DNA of 64,000 nt from Arthrobacter ipis (GCF_014694315.1 NZ_JAAOXD010000007.1:153314-217313), one strand, 5' to 3'; shown: positions 14,197-23,998, counted from the stretch's first letter. Made by a program: numbers and translations. Notes: generated by a model not told the origin, from the sequence alone.

Positions 14197-15558
14197 ATGC
14201 AGGTGAACTCTGAGCCAACCACCCAGCTGGCGTCTCCCCCGGGGGAGGCCACCCGTGATCGTCCGGAAGAGGACGGGCGCGCCCCGGCGCGTTCCGCCGT
14301 CGTACGGCAGCTCACAGCGGGCGACGCCGAAAAGGCGGCGGCACTCCGGAAGATGAAACTGGTGGCGTTGTGCCTCCTCATTGCCATGGCTGTGGTGTTC
14401 GTCGCCGCGTTCGCGCTGCAAAAGCAGTACCCGTGGTTGCAGTACGTCCGGGCCGCGGCGGAAGGCGGCATGGTGGGCGCCCTGGCCGACTGGTTCGCAG
14501 TGACGGCCCTGTTCCGCTATCCCATGGGGCTGAAAATCCCGCATACCGCCATCATTCCGCGCCGCAAGGACCAGATCGGCGCGTCCCTTGGCGAGTTCGT
14601 GGAGACCAACTTCCTCTCCGAACAGGTGGTCCAGGACAAGCTGGCCAGCATCAACATCTCCGGCAAGGTGGGCAGCTGGCTGTCAGGGCCGGGCGGCGCC
14701 GAGCGGGTGGCCAAGGAGGGCGCGGCGGTCATCCGGGGAACGTTCAAAGTGCTGAACGACGACGACGTCCAGGCCGTCATCGAGGGAATGGTCCGCAAGC
14801 ACCTCCTGGCTCCGCCCTGGGGACCGCCGGTGGGACGCATGGCGGAGCGGATTTTCGCCGACGGGCACCACCACAAGCTGGTGGACCTCCTCGTGGACCG
14901 GGCAGCGGACTGGGTGGCAGCCAACCACCAGATGGTCAGCCGGCTCGTCACGGAGCGCTCCCCGCAGTGGGTGCCCAGCTTCGTGGACGGCCTTGTGGGC
15001 GACAAGGTCTACATCGAGCTGCTGAAATTCACCCGGGCGGTCCAGGATGACCAGCAGCACCAGGTCCGGCTGTCCATCGACAAGTACCTGACGGACCTGG
15101 CCCAGGATCTGCAGCACGATCCGGCAATGATCGCCCGGGCAGAGGGCATCAAGGCGCAGGTGCTCGGCGACCCGGAGGTCCGGGAACTGGCGTCCCGGAC
15201 CTGGGCGACCATCAAGGGCGCACTGCTTTCCGCCGTCGACGATCCGGACAGCGAGCTGACAGTGAAGTTCAAGGCGGCCGTCCGCGATTTCGGCACCCGT
15301 CTGGTCAACGATGAAGAGCTGGCAGGCAAGGTCAACGCCTGGATCGGCGATGCGGCCGGCTATTTGGTCCGCACCTATCGGTCAGACATTGCCGGGGTGA
15401 TCACGGATACCGTAGCCCGCTGGGATGCCGAGGAAACGTCGCAGAAGATCGAACTCCAGGTGGGCAAGGACCTGCAGTTCATCCGGATTAACGGCACAGT
15501 GGTGGGCTCGCTCGCAGGGCTCGCCATCTTCACGGTGGCCCACCTGACGTTCGGCTGA
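14197..15558 (+). CDS. DUF445 family membrane protein
   Basis: A 453-aa DUF445 (YjiN/YheB-type) protein. One membrane helix near residues 56-72 (LVALCLLIAMAVVFVAAFAL) is followed by the family hallmark EGGMVGALADWFAVTALFR at about residues 88-107, with GLKIPHTAIIPRRKDQIG after it. The long helical middle part and a final hydrophobic helix (VVGSLAGLAIFTVAHLTFG) at the C-terminus match the family. The function is unknown; the topology suggests a membrane-anchored cytoplasmic or periplasmic helical domain. The start at 14197 leaves a 50-bp gap to the divergent glycerophosphodiesterase. Confidence 0.88.
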   Translation: MQVNSEPTTQLASPPGEATRDRPEEDGRAPARSAVVRQLTAGDAEKAAALRKMKLVALCLLIAMAVVFVAAFALQKQYPWLQYVRAAAEGGMVGALADWFAVTALFRYPMGLKIPHTAIIPRRKDQIGASLGEFVETNFLSEQVVQDKLASINISGKVGSWLSGPGGAERVAKEGAAVIRGTFKVLNDDDVQAVIEGMVRKHLLAPPWGPPVGRMAERIFADGHHHKLVDLLVDRAADWVAANHQMVSRLVTERSPQWVPSFVDGLVGDKVYIELLKFTRAVQDDQQHQVRLSIDKYLTDLAQDLQHDPAMIARAEGIKAQVLGDPEVRELASRTWATIKGALLSAVDDPDSELTVKFKAAVRDFGTRLVNDEELAGKVNAWIGDAAGYLVRTYRSDIAGVITDTVARWDAEETSQKIELQVGKDLQFIRINGTVVGSLAGLAIFTVAHLTFG

Positions 15559-15745
15559 CGGGCTGCGCCCGAGTACCCATCCGCCGGGTGCACCAAAAGG
15601 CTCTTGACAGGGCTGATCTCCCCGGGCCACCTTAGGTGTCAATCGCGCCGCCGGGTCTCCTGCCCGTCCCGTCCGTTCGGCCCACCTGATGGAGCCTACG
15701 GATCCGGCACCGCGGCGATTGTTGGGGATATTCGGATGAGGCGCC

Positions 15746-17941
15746 ATGAGCCTGTTAACTGCCCGTCGTTTCCGCTCCGCCCTTTTCCCTTGGGCCCTCG
15801 CCCTCACCGTCCTCCTCCCGTCGCAACTTGCCCTGCCTGCGCCTGCCGGTGCGGTAACTGGCGGCATGACGTCGGTCATTGCAGATACCGGCGACACGGG
15901 CTTTGGACCGGGTGCGCCTGGGTTGGGTGATCCGTACTATCCGCGGGACGGCAACGGCGGCTACGACGTCGAGCATTACCTGCTGGAGCTCAGCTACGAC
16001 CCGGCCAGCGGGCTCCTCGCAGGCTCCGCCACCATACGCGCCCGTGCCACCCAGAACCTCTCGTCGTTCAACCTGGACCTGGAGGGGCTGACTGTCCGCG
16101 GAATCCAGGTCAACCACAGGAGCGCCGCCTTCAGCCGCAGCGGTGCGGAGCTCACAGTGACTCCCCAGAGGGGAATCAGGGACGGCCGGGAGTTCGAGGC
16201 GGTGGTGCACTACGACGGCGTACCGCAACCGACCATTGACCAGTTCGGAGTTTCGGGATTCCTTCGGACCGACGACGGCTCCCTGGTGATCGGCCAGCCA
16301 CACGTGGCGGCCACCTGGTTCCCCGCCAATGACCATCCGTTGGACAAGGCGTCCTTCACGTTCAAAATCACCGTTCCGGACGGCCTGGAGGTGGTAGCCA
16401 ACGGCGTGCTGCGCGACGAGGAGTCCGAGGATGGCAAAGCGACGTGGACCTGGCAGGCGGCAGAACCCATGGCCACCTACCTGGCCACCGCGAGCGTCGG
16501 CGAGTTCCAACTGCACCACTACAAGAAGGACCGGATCAGGTACGTTGATGCCATAGATCCCGACCTCTTCAAGCCGGTGGTGACGGTCAAAACGGGGCGA
16601 AACTTCGCCTGGTCCCACAGCAGCCTGAACTCCTACACGCGCCTGATGAGGACCATCAGTGTCCCGACGACCGGCGCCACACTCTCGTTCGGGCTCCAAC
16701 GGGATATAGAACCGCAGTTCGACTTCGCCTTCGTGGAAGCACGGCTGACTGGCGCCGCAAGCTGGACCACGCTGCGGGACGGCAACGGACACACCACGGA
16801 CAGCCCGGGAATTGCATGTCCCGACCGGCTGGTGCTCCACCCGTTCCTGAAGCACTATCTGACCGACAAGGGCGACGGGACGTGCACATCATCCGGCAGT
16901 ACGGGGCAGTGGTGGGCCGCTACCGGGCCAAGCTCCGGCTGGGAACAGTGGGCGTTCGATCTGGGCCGCTTCGCCGGGAAGAGCGTGGACGTAGCCATCA
17001 CCTACATGAGTGATAACGTCGTGCCGTTCGACGGCGTGTTCGTTGACGACATCACAGTCTCAACGGGAGATGGCACCACATCCTTTGAGGATGACGGGAA
17101 CAAATTGGATGGATGGGCTGCTGCGGCGCCGCCCCTGGGAAGCCCGCCCAACACCGTCCGGTGGACAGCCGGCGCGGACAGTCCTCCGCCGCTGGGGGAG
17201 CGTGTCGAGGCGTCCTTCAAGAGGCAGCCCGAGATCATCGACTTCCTGTCCGTATACTTCGGCCGGTATCCCTTCAGCGCGTCCGGCGGAGTTGTGGATG
17301 ACCTGAGTGGCCTTGGCTTCGCGTTGGAGAACCAGACCCGGCCCATCTACGCCAAGAACTTCTTCAAGGACCGGCAGGGAGGTGACTCAGTGGTAGTCCA
17401 TGAACTGGCGCACCAGTGGGTGGGCGATGACATGGCGGTCAAAGGCTGGCAGGACATCTGGCTGAATGAGGGATTTGCGAGCTACACCGAGTGGCTCTGG
17501 AGTGAACACGAGGGCCGGGAAACCCCCCAGCAACTGTTTGCCTTCTACGCGGCCGCGATCCCAGCCGCGGCACCGTTCTGGGCCGTGAAGATCGGCGATC
17601 CCGGCACGGCGGCACTGTTCGACCCCCCGGTGTACGTCCGCGGCGCGATGACCCTTCAGGCGCTGCGCGTCCTCGTGGGCGATGACGTGTTTTTCAACAT
17701 CCTCCGCGAGTGGACGCATGCCCATGCCGGCGGCAATGTCTCCAGCGCAGACTTTATTGACCTGGCACAGGAGCTGTCCGGCCAGGACCTGGGGAGCTTC
17801 TTCAACGCCTGGCTCTTCACCCCCGCCAAGCCGGCCGGGCTGGTGCCCGCTCTGCGCAGCGTTGTGCCACCGGCCCTGGATCCGCCGGTAACAGCACGGC
17901 TCCTCGAGCGGCGGATCGAAGCACGCCGGGAAGAGCGGTAA
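15746..17941 (+). CDS. Secreted M1 family metallopeptidase with inserted domain
   Basis: This exported zinc aminopeptidase of 731 aa belongs to family M1. Residues 1-32 form a signal peptide ending near PAPAGA. The zinc motif is HELAHQWVGD with His552, Glu553 and His556, and the distal ligand Glu575 lies in WLNEGFASYTEW. The substrate-binding GAMEN-type motif appears as LGFALENQTRP upstream. Unusually, about 200 residues (roughly 282-481) are inserted between the N-terminal beta domain and the catalytic domain. The insert (SVPTTGATLSFGLQRDIEPQ; DFAFVEARL; VAITYMSDNVVPFDGVFVDD) resembles the immune-inhibitor-A/MAM-like beta-sandwich module of M6 proteases. The peptidase probably feeds on extracellular peptides or proteins. 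The module assignment is by eye. Confidence 0.88.
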   Translation: MSLLTARRFRSALFPWALALTVLLPSQLALPAPAGAVTGGMTSVIADTGDTGFGPGAPGLGDPYYPRDGNGGYDVEHYLLELSYDPASGLLAGSATIRARATQNLSSFNLDLEGLTVRGIQVNHRSAAFSRSGAELTVTPQRGIRDGREFEAVVHYDGVPQPTIDQFGVSGFLRTDDGSLVIGQPHVAATWFPANDHPLDKASFTFKITVPDGLEVVANGVLRDEESEDGKATWTWQAAEPMATYLATASVGEFQLHHYKKDRIRYVDAIDPDLFKPVVTVKTGRNFAWSHSSLNSYTRLMRTISVPTTGATLSFGLQRDIEPQFDFAFVEARLTGAASWTTLRDGNGHTTDSPGIACPDRLVLHPFLKHYLTDKGDGTCTSSGSTGQWWAATGPSSGWEQWAFDLGRFAGKSVDVAITYMSDNVVPFDGVFVDDITVSTGDGTTSFEDDGNKLDGWAAAAPPLGSPPNTVRWTAGADSPPPLGERVEASFKRQPEIIDFLSVYFGRYPFSASGGVVDDLSGLGFALENQTRPIYAKNFFKDRQGGDSVVVHELAHQWVGDDMAVKGWQDIWLNEGFASYTEWLWSEHEGRETPQQLFAFYAAAIPAAAPFWAVKIGDPGTAALFDPPVYVRGAMTLQALRVLVGDDVFFNILREWTHAHAGGNVSSADFIDLAQELSGQDLGSFFNAWLFTPAKPAGLVPALRSVVPPALDPPVTARLLERRIEARREER

Positions 17942-17956
17942 TTCACGGGCGCGCCC

Positions 17957-18706
17957 TTAGGCGAACGGCGCCAGTTCGACCCCGTTTTCCTCAAGACCTG
18001 CCCGGACGGCGGCAGCCATTTCCACGGCGCCGGGGGTGTCGCCATGGATGCACAGCGAATCAGGGTCGACCCGGACCACGGTCCCGTCCACCGCCACTAC
18101 CTCGCCCTTGAGCGCCAGGCGAACTGCCCGCTCAACGATCGGGCCGACGTCGTGCAGCACTGCACCTTCCTGCGAGCGCGGCACCAGTGTGCCGTCCGGC
18201 AGGTAAGCGCGGTCCACAAACGCCTCCCGAAAAACAGGATGCCCCGCGTCCTGGGCCTGCTTCAGCAGCTCGGACCCCGGAAGCCCCAGTATCGGCAGGC
18301 CGGGATCGTAGGCCTGGATGGCTGCCACCAGCGCGGCGGCCTGCTCGGCGTCGTGGAATGCCCGGTTGTAAAGGGCGCCGTGCGGCTTGACGTAGTCCAC
18401 CGTGGCGCCCACCGCGTGCGCAACCCCGTCCAGTGCACCGAGCTGGTACAGGACGTCACCGAACAGCTCGTCGAAGGACATGTCCAGGGAGCGGCGTCCA
18501 AAGCCGGCGAGGTCACGGTAGCCGACGTGGGCGCCGACCGTGACGTCCAGTTCATAGGCGGCGCGGCAGCTGTCCAGCATCGTCACGGGGTCCCCGGCAT
18601 GGAAGCCGCAAGCCACGTTGGCACTCGTGATGAGCTCGAACATGGCCGCGTCATCACCCATGGTCCAGGAGCCGAAGGACTCCCCGAGGTCAGCGTTCAA
18701 ATCCAC
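17957..18706 (-). CDS. pxpA: LamB/YcsF family 5-oxoprolinase subunit A
   Basis: The 249-aa protein matches the LamB/YcsF family, now known as PxpA, the subunit that with PxpB and PxpC opens 5-oxoproline to glutamate using ATP. Family blocks are all present: the start VDLNADLGESFGSW, ANVACGFHAGDP, TVGAHVGYRDLAGFGRR, YVKPHGALYN, and SLCIHGDTPGAV. The GTG at 18706 is the start, with GGAAGGTGG about 7 nt upstream, and it overlaps the 3' end of the preceding gene by 17 bp. pxpB and pxpC are not adjacent here, so the other subunits must lie elsewhere or the protein acts alone. It is convergent with the M1 peptidase, which could supply N-terminal pyroglutamate-containing peptides, but that link is speculative. 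Confidence 0.9.
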   Translation of the reverse strand: MDLNADLGESFGSWTMGDDAAMFELITSANVACGFHAGDPVTMLDSCRAAYELDVTVGAHVGYRDLAGFGRRSLDMSFDELFGDVLYQLGALDGVAHAVGATVDYVKPHGALYNRAFHDAEQAAALVAAIQAYDPGLPILGLPGSELLKQAQDAGHPVFREAFVDRAYLPDGTLVPRSQEGAVLHDVGPIVERAVRLALKGEVVAVDGTVVRVDPDSLCIHGDTPGAVEMAAAVRAGLEENGVELAPFA

Positions 18707-19526
18707 CGGTGCCACCTTCCGTCGTGCCAGATTCCGTTTTGCCGGATTCCAACGAGGGGCCTGCCGCTTCCGCAGGCTTGAGCTCCCCCGGCACAGTGTC
18801 CGGCATCGGCCCAAAGGCCTCTTTTGCGTTCGCCACGACGGTGCGGCCCATCATGAGGTTTCCCGCGCCCCCCACCACCGCTCCGATGCCGAACGGCAGC
18901 GCACGTCCGAACAGGGCGGTTCCCTGCCTCCTGAGCAGGTTCCGCAGAAAGGCCTTCTGGATGCGCTCGCGGATGAAACCGGCCCCGGACTGCGACATCC
19001 TGCCCGCCAGCACGTTTCCCCAGGCCTGGCTGGCACCCTTGCCCCGGCCCATGGCCTGGCCGCTGAGCGAACCAAGCAGCGCGGTCCCCTCCTCGCCGAG
19101 CATCACGGCCATCACCAGGGTACTGGCCTTCTCCGGGTCGGTCATCCGGATCCCGTGAAGTTCGGCCAGCGAGGTGGCGTAGAGGGCTGTCGCCTCGAGG
19201 AAGCCAACCGTTGCGGCGGCGGAGAGGCCCAGCGACGCCACAGTGCCGACTCCGGGAACGACGGCGGTGGCCCCCACCAGCGCTCCCCCGCCGGTCACTG
19301 CCCGGAGATAGTCGCGCTCAAGGATGTCCGCGAGCTGGGCGGCGGATGCCCGCGGGTTGCGGCGCTGGAGCCGGCGGATGTACGCGACCACCAGCGGGCG
19401 CTGGATCTCCACGGCCCGCAGTAGCACGTTGTGAACGCCGGGCTTGGGATTGCCGTGAGCGTCGAACACGGCGTTGTGGGCTGTTTCCTGCGCGATTCTC
19501 ATCGCGGGGTTACGTCGCGTGGCCAT
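18690..19526 (-). CDS. EcsC-like hypothetical protein
   Basis: This 278-aa protein has several Gly/Ala-rich hydrophobic stretches (TGGGALVGATAVVPGVGTVA at about 83-102; ALPFGIGAVVGGAGNLMMG near 223-241) separated by basic helices. That pattern is like EcsC-type proteins of actinobacteria, though I cannot confirm the family. The C-terminal 35 residues are hydrophilic and rich in Glu/Gly/Ser. Consecutive GTG, ATG, ATG codons at 19532, 19529 and 19526 all fit the GAGGTAGAGG upstream; the last is used. It overlaps pxpA by 17 bp on the same strand, so co-transcription is likely. The function is unknown. Confidence 0.6.
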   Translation of the reverse strand: MATRRNPAMRIAQETAHNAVFDAHGNPKPGVHNVLLRAVEIQRPLVVAYIRRLQRRNPRASAAQLADILERDYLRAVTGGGALVGATAVVPGVGTVASLGLSAAATVGFLEATALYATSLAELHGIRMTDPEKASTLVMAVMLGEEGTALLGSLSGQAMGRGKGASQAWGNVLAGRMSQSGAGFIRERIQKAFLRNLLRRQGTALFGRALPFGIGAVVGGAGNLMMGRTVVANAKEAFGPMPDTVPGELKPAEAAGPSLESGKTESGTTEGGTGGFER

Positions 19527-19637
19527 CATCACCTCTACCTCGGAACAACCGGCAGCGGATGCCGCCGTCTAGCCTTAACACTAGGCCACTGACCAACATA
19601 CCAAGCATGCTGATCACCCTGCCGCTGAACCAGGCCG

Positions 19638-20228
19638 TCACATCGCCCAGGACTCAGCCACCGCCATGTACGCAGAGGAGGAGGGCCCGCGCGGGCCGGG
19701 GTAGACAGTGGGGGCGCCGGGCCATTCGACGCCGAACTCGGAGAGTTTTCCCGTGCTGCACGGATGGTAGATGTTGCTCATCGAGGCGCTGGAGGACCCC
19801 AGCTGGAAGTCAGGCGCGGAGAACTGACGCCGGTCCAGCACTCCGGAGATTTCGAGGGCGGCCCGCCGCCCGGTCGCCCGGAACCCGCGTTCAAGGTCCA
19901 GTTCGACGTCGAACTCGTCCTGGGTGTGGCTGACCTCGGCGAGCGGAAATCGCGCGGCTTCCGGAAAGAAGCGCGTCAGTTCGGTGGCGAGGGACGAGGC
20001 GAAGAATTCGTTGGAGCCGTAGCTGCGCCAGCCCTGGAGCGTGGCCACCATGAGGACCGCCCCGGTTCCCCACCGGGACCAGTCAGCCACCCAGAACGAA
20101 GCAAAGCAGCTGGCAGGTTCGCCTGCAATATGGACGCCTTTCCGGTCCACCGGATGCAGGGCAAGGCCAAAGTTTGCGCCGATCAGCGCCACATTGCGCC
20201 GCCCCGGCCTGGCCGGTGTGTTCCCCAT
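19638..20228 (-). CDS. Conserved hypothetical protein (196 aa)
   Basis: I do not recognise a family. The 196-aa frame has coding-like base composition and a sensible globular sequence with aromatic-rich stretches (SCFASFWVADWSRWGTGAVL; LQGWRSYGSNEFFA) and acidic FDVELDLERGF. No signal peptide or membrane helix is clear, and the two cysteines are far apart. It is divergent from the MFS transporter, with a 61-bp spacer that holds both promoters, and lies 111 bp upstream of the EcsC-like gene on the same strand. The divergent layout might mean that the two are co-regulated, but nothing in the sequence names a function. Confidence 0.55.
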   Translation of the reverse strand: MGNTPARPGRRNVALIGANFGLALHPVDRKGVHIAGEPASCFASFWVADWSRWGTGAVLMVATLQGWRSYGSNEFFASSLATELTRFFPEAARFPLAEVSHTQDEFDVELDLERGFRATGRRAALEISGVLDRRQFSAPDFQLGSSSASMSNIYHPCSTGKLSEFGVEWPGAPTVYPGPRGPSSSAYMAVAESWAM

Positions 20229-20289
20229 GGCTCGAGCCTATCCCGCCGGGCACGTTCCACCCGGCAGAGGCTCGGCCTAAGATTGCCGC

Positions 20290-21621
20290 GTGCCTCTCCC
20301 CCGCGCGCTCCGACCCTTTTCCCACCGCGAATACCGCGTGCTGATCGGCGCCTTGGCCGTGTCCATCTTTGGCTCGGGCATGTGGGCTGTGGCCATGGTC
20401 TATCAGGTCATCCACATCGGAGGCGGTCCGCTTGAACTGTCCCTCGTGGCCGCCGCAGGCAGCGTGGGGCTCGTGGCGTTCGTTCTTGCCGGCGGCATCG
20501 CAGCGGACCGCGTTCCTCAGCGGCTGCTGATCATCGCCGTCGAGGGAACCAATCTTGCCGTGATCGCAACCGTCAGCGGGCTGGCGATGGCAGGCTGGCT
20601 TCAGCTCTGGCACCTGGTGGCCGGCGCCTTCATCCTTGGTGTGGGGGCCGCGTTCTTCTTCCCGGCCTACTCCGCGATTCTGCCGCGGATCCTGCCGCCG
20701 GAGGACCTGCTGGCGGCCAACGGCATGGAAGGGACGCTGCGTCCCACGCTTCAGCAGGCGGCTGGTCCTGCCGTGGCAGGCGTCGTCGTTGCCGCACTGT
20801 CGCCGTCGCACGCCGTGACCGGCGTGGCGGTGTGCCACCTGCTGGCGTTCGTCATCCTGAACTTCCTCGGCCAGCACGCCCTGCAGGCCCCCGGGAACGG
20901 TTCGGAGCATGCGCATGCGGGGGCCCCGGGGGACGGCTCCGCCAAGGCACCAGCCAAGGCCTCTTTCTTCTCCGACCTCCGCGAGGGCGTAAGCTACACG
21001 GTCCGGACGCCGTGGCTCCTCTGGACCCTGCTCTGGGCCTGCATTTCGGTGCTGTTCCTGATCGGGCCAATTGAAGTGCTCCTGCCCTTCGTGATCCGGG
21101 ACCAGTTGGGCGGCGACAGCCGCATGTTCGGTTTTCTGTTGGCCGTCATGGGAGTGGGCAGCGCCGTGGCCTCGCTGGTCACGGCGTCGGTCCGGCTCCC
21201 GCGCCGCTACCTGACCGTCATGATGGTGTGCTGGGGGGCGGGCACCTTGCCGCTGGCGGCGGTGGGGCTCATGGATAGCTTCTGGCTGCTGGCGCTGGCG
21301 CTTTTCATTTTCGGCGCAACCGGCAGTGTGGGCATGGTCATCTGGGGAACACTGCTGCAGCGGCGCGTGCCGCCGCACCTGCTGGGGCGGGTTTCCAGCC
21401 TGGACTTCTTTGTGTCCCTGGCGCTGATGCCGGTGTCCATGGCGCTGGCCGGTCCCGCCGCCTCCGTGCTCCCGATCTGGCTCATCTTCCTGGTGGCGGG
21501 CGGGGTGTGCCCGGTCATGGCGGTGGTGGCCCTGCTGGTGGCCCGGATGTCAACGGATGAAATCGCCCATCCGCTCGACCGTCTGGTCCCCCTGCCCACC
21601 GAAGCCGAGGCCACCACCTAG
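20290..21621 (+). CDS. MFS transporter
   Basis: This is a 443-aa, 12-helix major facilitator of the drug/macrolide-efflux type (MefA/Bcr-like, MFS_3). It begins at GTG 20290 with LPRALRPFSHREYRVLIGAL, where FRxLW-like starts are typical of this group. The loop 2-3 motif reads GGIAADRVPQRLLI (GxxxDrxxrr). The central loop is hydrophilic and Gly/Ala-rich (near residue 200), followed by the second six-helix bundle (LWTLLWACISVLFLIGPIE; RVPPHLLGRVSSLDFF). It probably exports a small toxic compound. No regulator is adjacent. It ends only 7 bp before the convergent GH65 gene, so the two share a terminator region or overlap in transcription. Confidence 0.88.
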   Translation: MPLPRALRPFSHREYRVLIGALAVSIFGSGMWAVAMVYQVIHIGGGPLELSLVAAAGSVGLVAFVLAGGIAADRVPQRLLIIAVEGTNLAVIATVSGLAMAGWLQLWHLVAGAFILGVGAAFFFPAYSAILPRILPPEDLLAANGMEGTLRPTLQQAAGPAVAGVVVAALSPSHAVTGVAVCHLLAFVILNFLGQHALQAPGNGSEHAHAGAPGDGSAKAPAKASFFSDLREGVSYTVRTPWLLWTLLWACISVLFLIGPIEVLLPFVIRDQLGGDSRMFGFLLAVMGVGSAVASLVTASVRLPRRYLTVMMVCWGAGTLPLAAVGLMDSFWLLALALFIFGATGSVGMVIWGTLLQRRVPPHLLGRVSSLDFFVSLALMPVSMALAGPAASVLPIWLIFLVAGGVCPVMAVVALLVARMSTDEIAHPLDRLVPLPTEAEATT

Positions 21622-21628
21622 CCCCGCG

Positions 21629-23998
21629 TCACTCGCGTGCGCGCACCACCGGGAGGCTCGCGGTCGGCGGCCCGCTCGGGAATACCGAGGGCTCGGGGAC
21701 GTGCACTGGATCCAGGGGAACGCGCACTGGCTGGGAAGCCACCGCGAACCGGACCCCGCGTACGTCGACGTCCAGCGCTTCGCCCTCGAGGACCGTCAGA
21801 GTGATGGCGTCCTGATCGAGTTCCACCAGGAGCGGGCGGCCCTGCAGCCTCAGCTGGAAGCGCAGGGTGTCCCATTCCTCGGGAAGCCGCGGATCAAAGA
21901 ACGGCACGGGCCCCTGGTCGCGGAGCCCTGCAAAGCCGCACACCAGTGAGCTCCACACTCCGCCGGTGGAGGCGATGTGGACGCCGTCGATCGTGTTCCC
22001 GTGGGTATTGTCCAGGTCGATGAACGCGGCGTTGGTGAAGTGTTCCAGGGCAGCCTTGCGGTAACCCACTTCGGCGGCCATGATTCCCTGGACGCACGCC
22101 GAGAGCGTGGAGTCCCCCGTGGTGATGGGATCGTAGAAATCGAAGGCACGGCGCTTTTCCTCGGCGGTGAACTCCTGCCACTGCAGGAACATGGCAAGCA
22201 CCGTGTCCGCCTGCTTCAGCACCTGGTGGCGGTAGATCACCAGCGGATGGAAGTTCAGCAGCAGCGGGTATTTGGAGCGCGGCGTCGTCCAGTCCCACGG
22301 CTCAAGGGTCATGAAGTCGTTGTCCTGCGAGTACACCTGGAAGCGCTCATCGAACGGAAGCTGGATGCGCTCGGCAGCCGCCTCCCACAGCTCCCGTTCG
22401 GCGTCGTCCACTGCCGGGTGGTCCAGCGCTGCGGCGGCCCGCAGGTTAAACCGGGCCATGACGTTCGTGTAGAGGTTGTCGTTCACCACCGCGGTGTACT
22501 CGTCCGGCCCCGTCACGCCGTGGATGTGGAACGCGCCGTCCTTGCCGAAGAAGCCCAGCGAAACCCACATGCGGGCGGTCTCGATCAGCAGGTCGGCACC
22601 CATCCCGGCGCGGAACTCGGAATCACCGCTGGCCCAGACGTACCTGTTGGTGGCGAAAGCAACGGCCGCGGCGATGTGGAACTGCGCAGTGCCGGCAGCG
22701 TAGTACGCGCTGGCTTCCAGGCCGTTAATGGTGCGCCAGGGGAACAGCGCGCCGTCCACGCTCAGCTCCTTGGCGCGGATCTTGGCGTCCGGGAGCATCT
22801 CGTGACGGAACTCCAAAACCTGGCGCGCGCCGTCGGGGTTTGAATACGTCAGGTACGGCAGGAGGTAAACTTCCTGGTCCCAGAAGTAGTGCCCGTCGTA
22901 GCCGGAGCCGGTGACACCCTTGGCCGGGATGCCGGCGACGCCGGCCCTTGCGGTGGCCTGCGCAAGCTGGAAGAGGTTCCAGCGGATGGCCTGCTGGAGT
23001 TCCGGCTGCCCGCCCACCTGGATGTCGGCGCTGGCCCAGTAGCTACGGTAGTGCGCCTCGCTTTCGGCGAAGACGTCGCCGACCGGCTTCAGCCCGGCTT
23101 CAGCCGCGGCCGCCGGGTCCTCTCCCGCTTCCGCGTCGGCGGCGCCGGGCAGGCCTGTCCTGGTACCTCTGGCCACGGCGTAGCTGACGCTCTTTTCGAG
23201 CCGGAACGGCTCCTCGGCGGCAATCGCCAACACATAACGGACGCTGCTGTCGTCCTGGTCCACGAGGGTGTCGAACGGCTGGTGGCCGGCGGACGTCCAG
23301 TGGTCGACGGCGATCCCCACGCGCTGCTTTGACTCCGCGGCCTCCCACGACAGGCGCAGCGAACCGTCCCCGCCCTCCATCCTGAGGGGCAGCAGGACCC
23401 GGCCTGCGTGCCGGCCCGCGCGGCGCGGGTCATGGGTGGAGTGGTCCTCCACCGGCTGGTCCTGCCGGTTGATGACGGACGAGGTGACGTCCGCGGAGAC
23501 TGCCCGGTCGGCCGAAAGCTCCAGGGAGATGCCCAGGCTGCCGCGCGCTTCGAAGCCCACGGCCCGGCGCTCCACTGTGGTCACCGTGGCGCCGGAACGG
23601 CACTGCCACACGATGGCGCACTCGTAGATGCCGGTGGCAAAGTCCACGGACCTGCGGTAGTCCAGGACGGTGGATTCGGAAAGGCTGAGCGTTTCGCCGT
23701 CGATGACCACGGCGAAGTTGTTGGCATCCGGGATGTAAAGGATGCGCTGGCCCGTGCGCGCGAAACCAAAGGCATTCTCGGCGTGCTTGATGTCCCAGAT
23801 CTCGTGGAACCCGTTGATGAAGCTCCCGGGCAGCGCGGCATCGGCCGCGGCCCAGTGGGCACCCCGGACACCGAGGTGGCCGTTGCCGAGCGCAAAAAGC
23901 GTTTCGAGCGTCCCGGCGTCGCCGGGTGCGTGGCTCGTTTCCACGAGCTTCCAGGGATCATTGGGGAAGCGGACGCGGTCAGCGTTGATGAGTGCCAT
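21629..23998 (-). CDS. Glycoside hydrolase family 65 disaccharide phosphorylase
   Basis: This 789-aa family 65 enzyme matches maltose, trehalose, kojibiose or nigerose phosphorylases, which split a disaccharide with phosphate to give beta-glucose-1-phosphate and glucose. N-terminal, catalytic (alpha/alpha)6 and C-terminal domains are in order. The start NDPWKLVETSHAP and FALGNGHLGVRG are typical. The catalytic domain has KGVTGSGYDGHYFWDQEVYLL split over residues about 365-385, and the general acid glutamate lies in HIHGVTGPDEYTAVVNDN. KQADTVLAMF supplies the phosphate-side region. It is transcribed after the beta-phosphoglucomutase gene 87 bp upstream, which converts the beta-glucose-1-phosphate product to glucose-6-phosphate. 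The exact disaccharide cannot be told by eye. No sugar transporter is adjacent. Confidence 0.9.
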   Translation of the reverse strand: MALINADRVRFPNDPWKLVETSHAPGDAGTLETLFALGNGHLGVRGAHWAAADAALPGSFINGFHEIWDIKHAENAFGFARTGQRILYIPDANNFAVVIDGETLSLSESTVLDYRRSVDFATGIYECAIVWQCRSGATVTTVERRAVGFEARGSLGISLELSADRAVSADVTSSVINRQDQPVEDHSTHDPRRAGRHAGRVLLPLRMEGGDGSLRLSWEAAESKQRVGIAVDHWTSAGHQPFDTLVDQDDSSVRYVLAIAAEEPFRLEKSVSYAVARGTRTGLPGAADAEAGEDPAAAAEAGLKPVGDVFAESEAHYRSYWASADIQVGGQPELQQAIRWNLFQLAQATARAGVAGIPAKGVTGSGYDGHYFWDQEVYLLPYLTYSNPDGARQVLEFRHEMLPDAKIRAKELSVDGALFPWRTINGLEASAYYAAGTAQFHIAAAVAFATNRYVWASGDSEFRAGMGADLLIETARMWVSLGFFGKDGAFHIHGVTGPDEYTAVVNDNLYTNVMARFNLRAAAALDHPAVDDAERELWEAAAERIQLPFDERFQVYSQDNDFMTLEPWDWTTPRSKYPLLLNFHPLVIYRHQVLKQADTVLAMFLQWQEFTAEEKRRAFDFYDPITTGDSTLSACVQGIMAAEVGYRKAALEHFTNAAFIDLDNTHGNTIDGVHIASTGGVWSSLVCGFAGLRDQGPVPFFDPRLPEEWDTLRFQLRLQGRPLLVELDQDAITLTVLEGEALDVDVRGVRFAVASQPVRVPLDPVHVPEPSVFPSGPPTASLPVVRARE

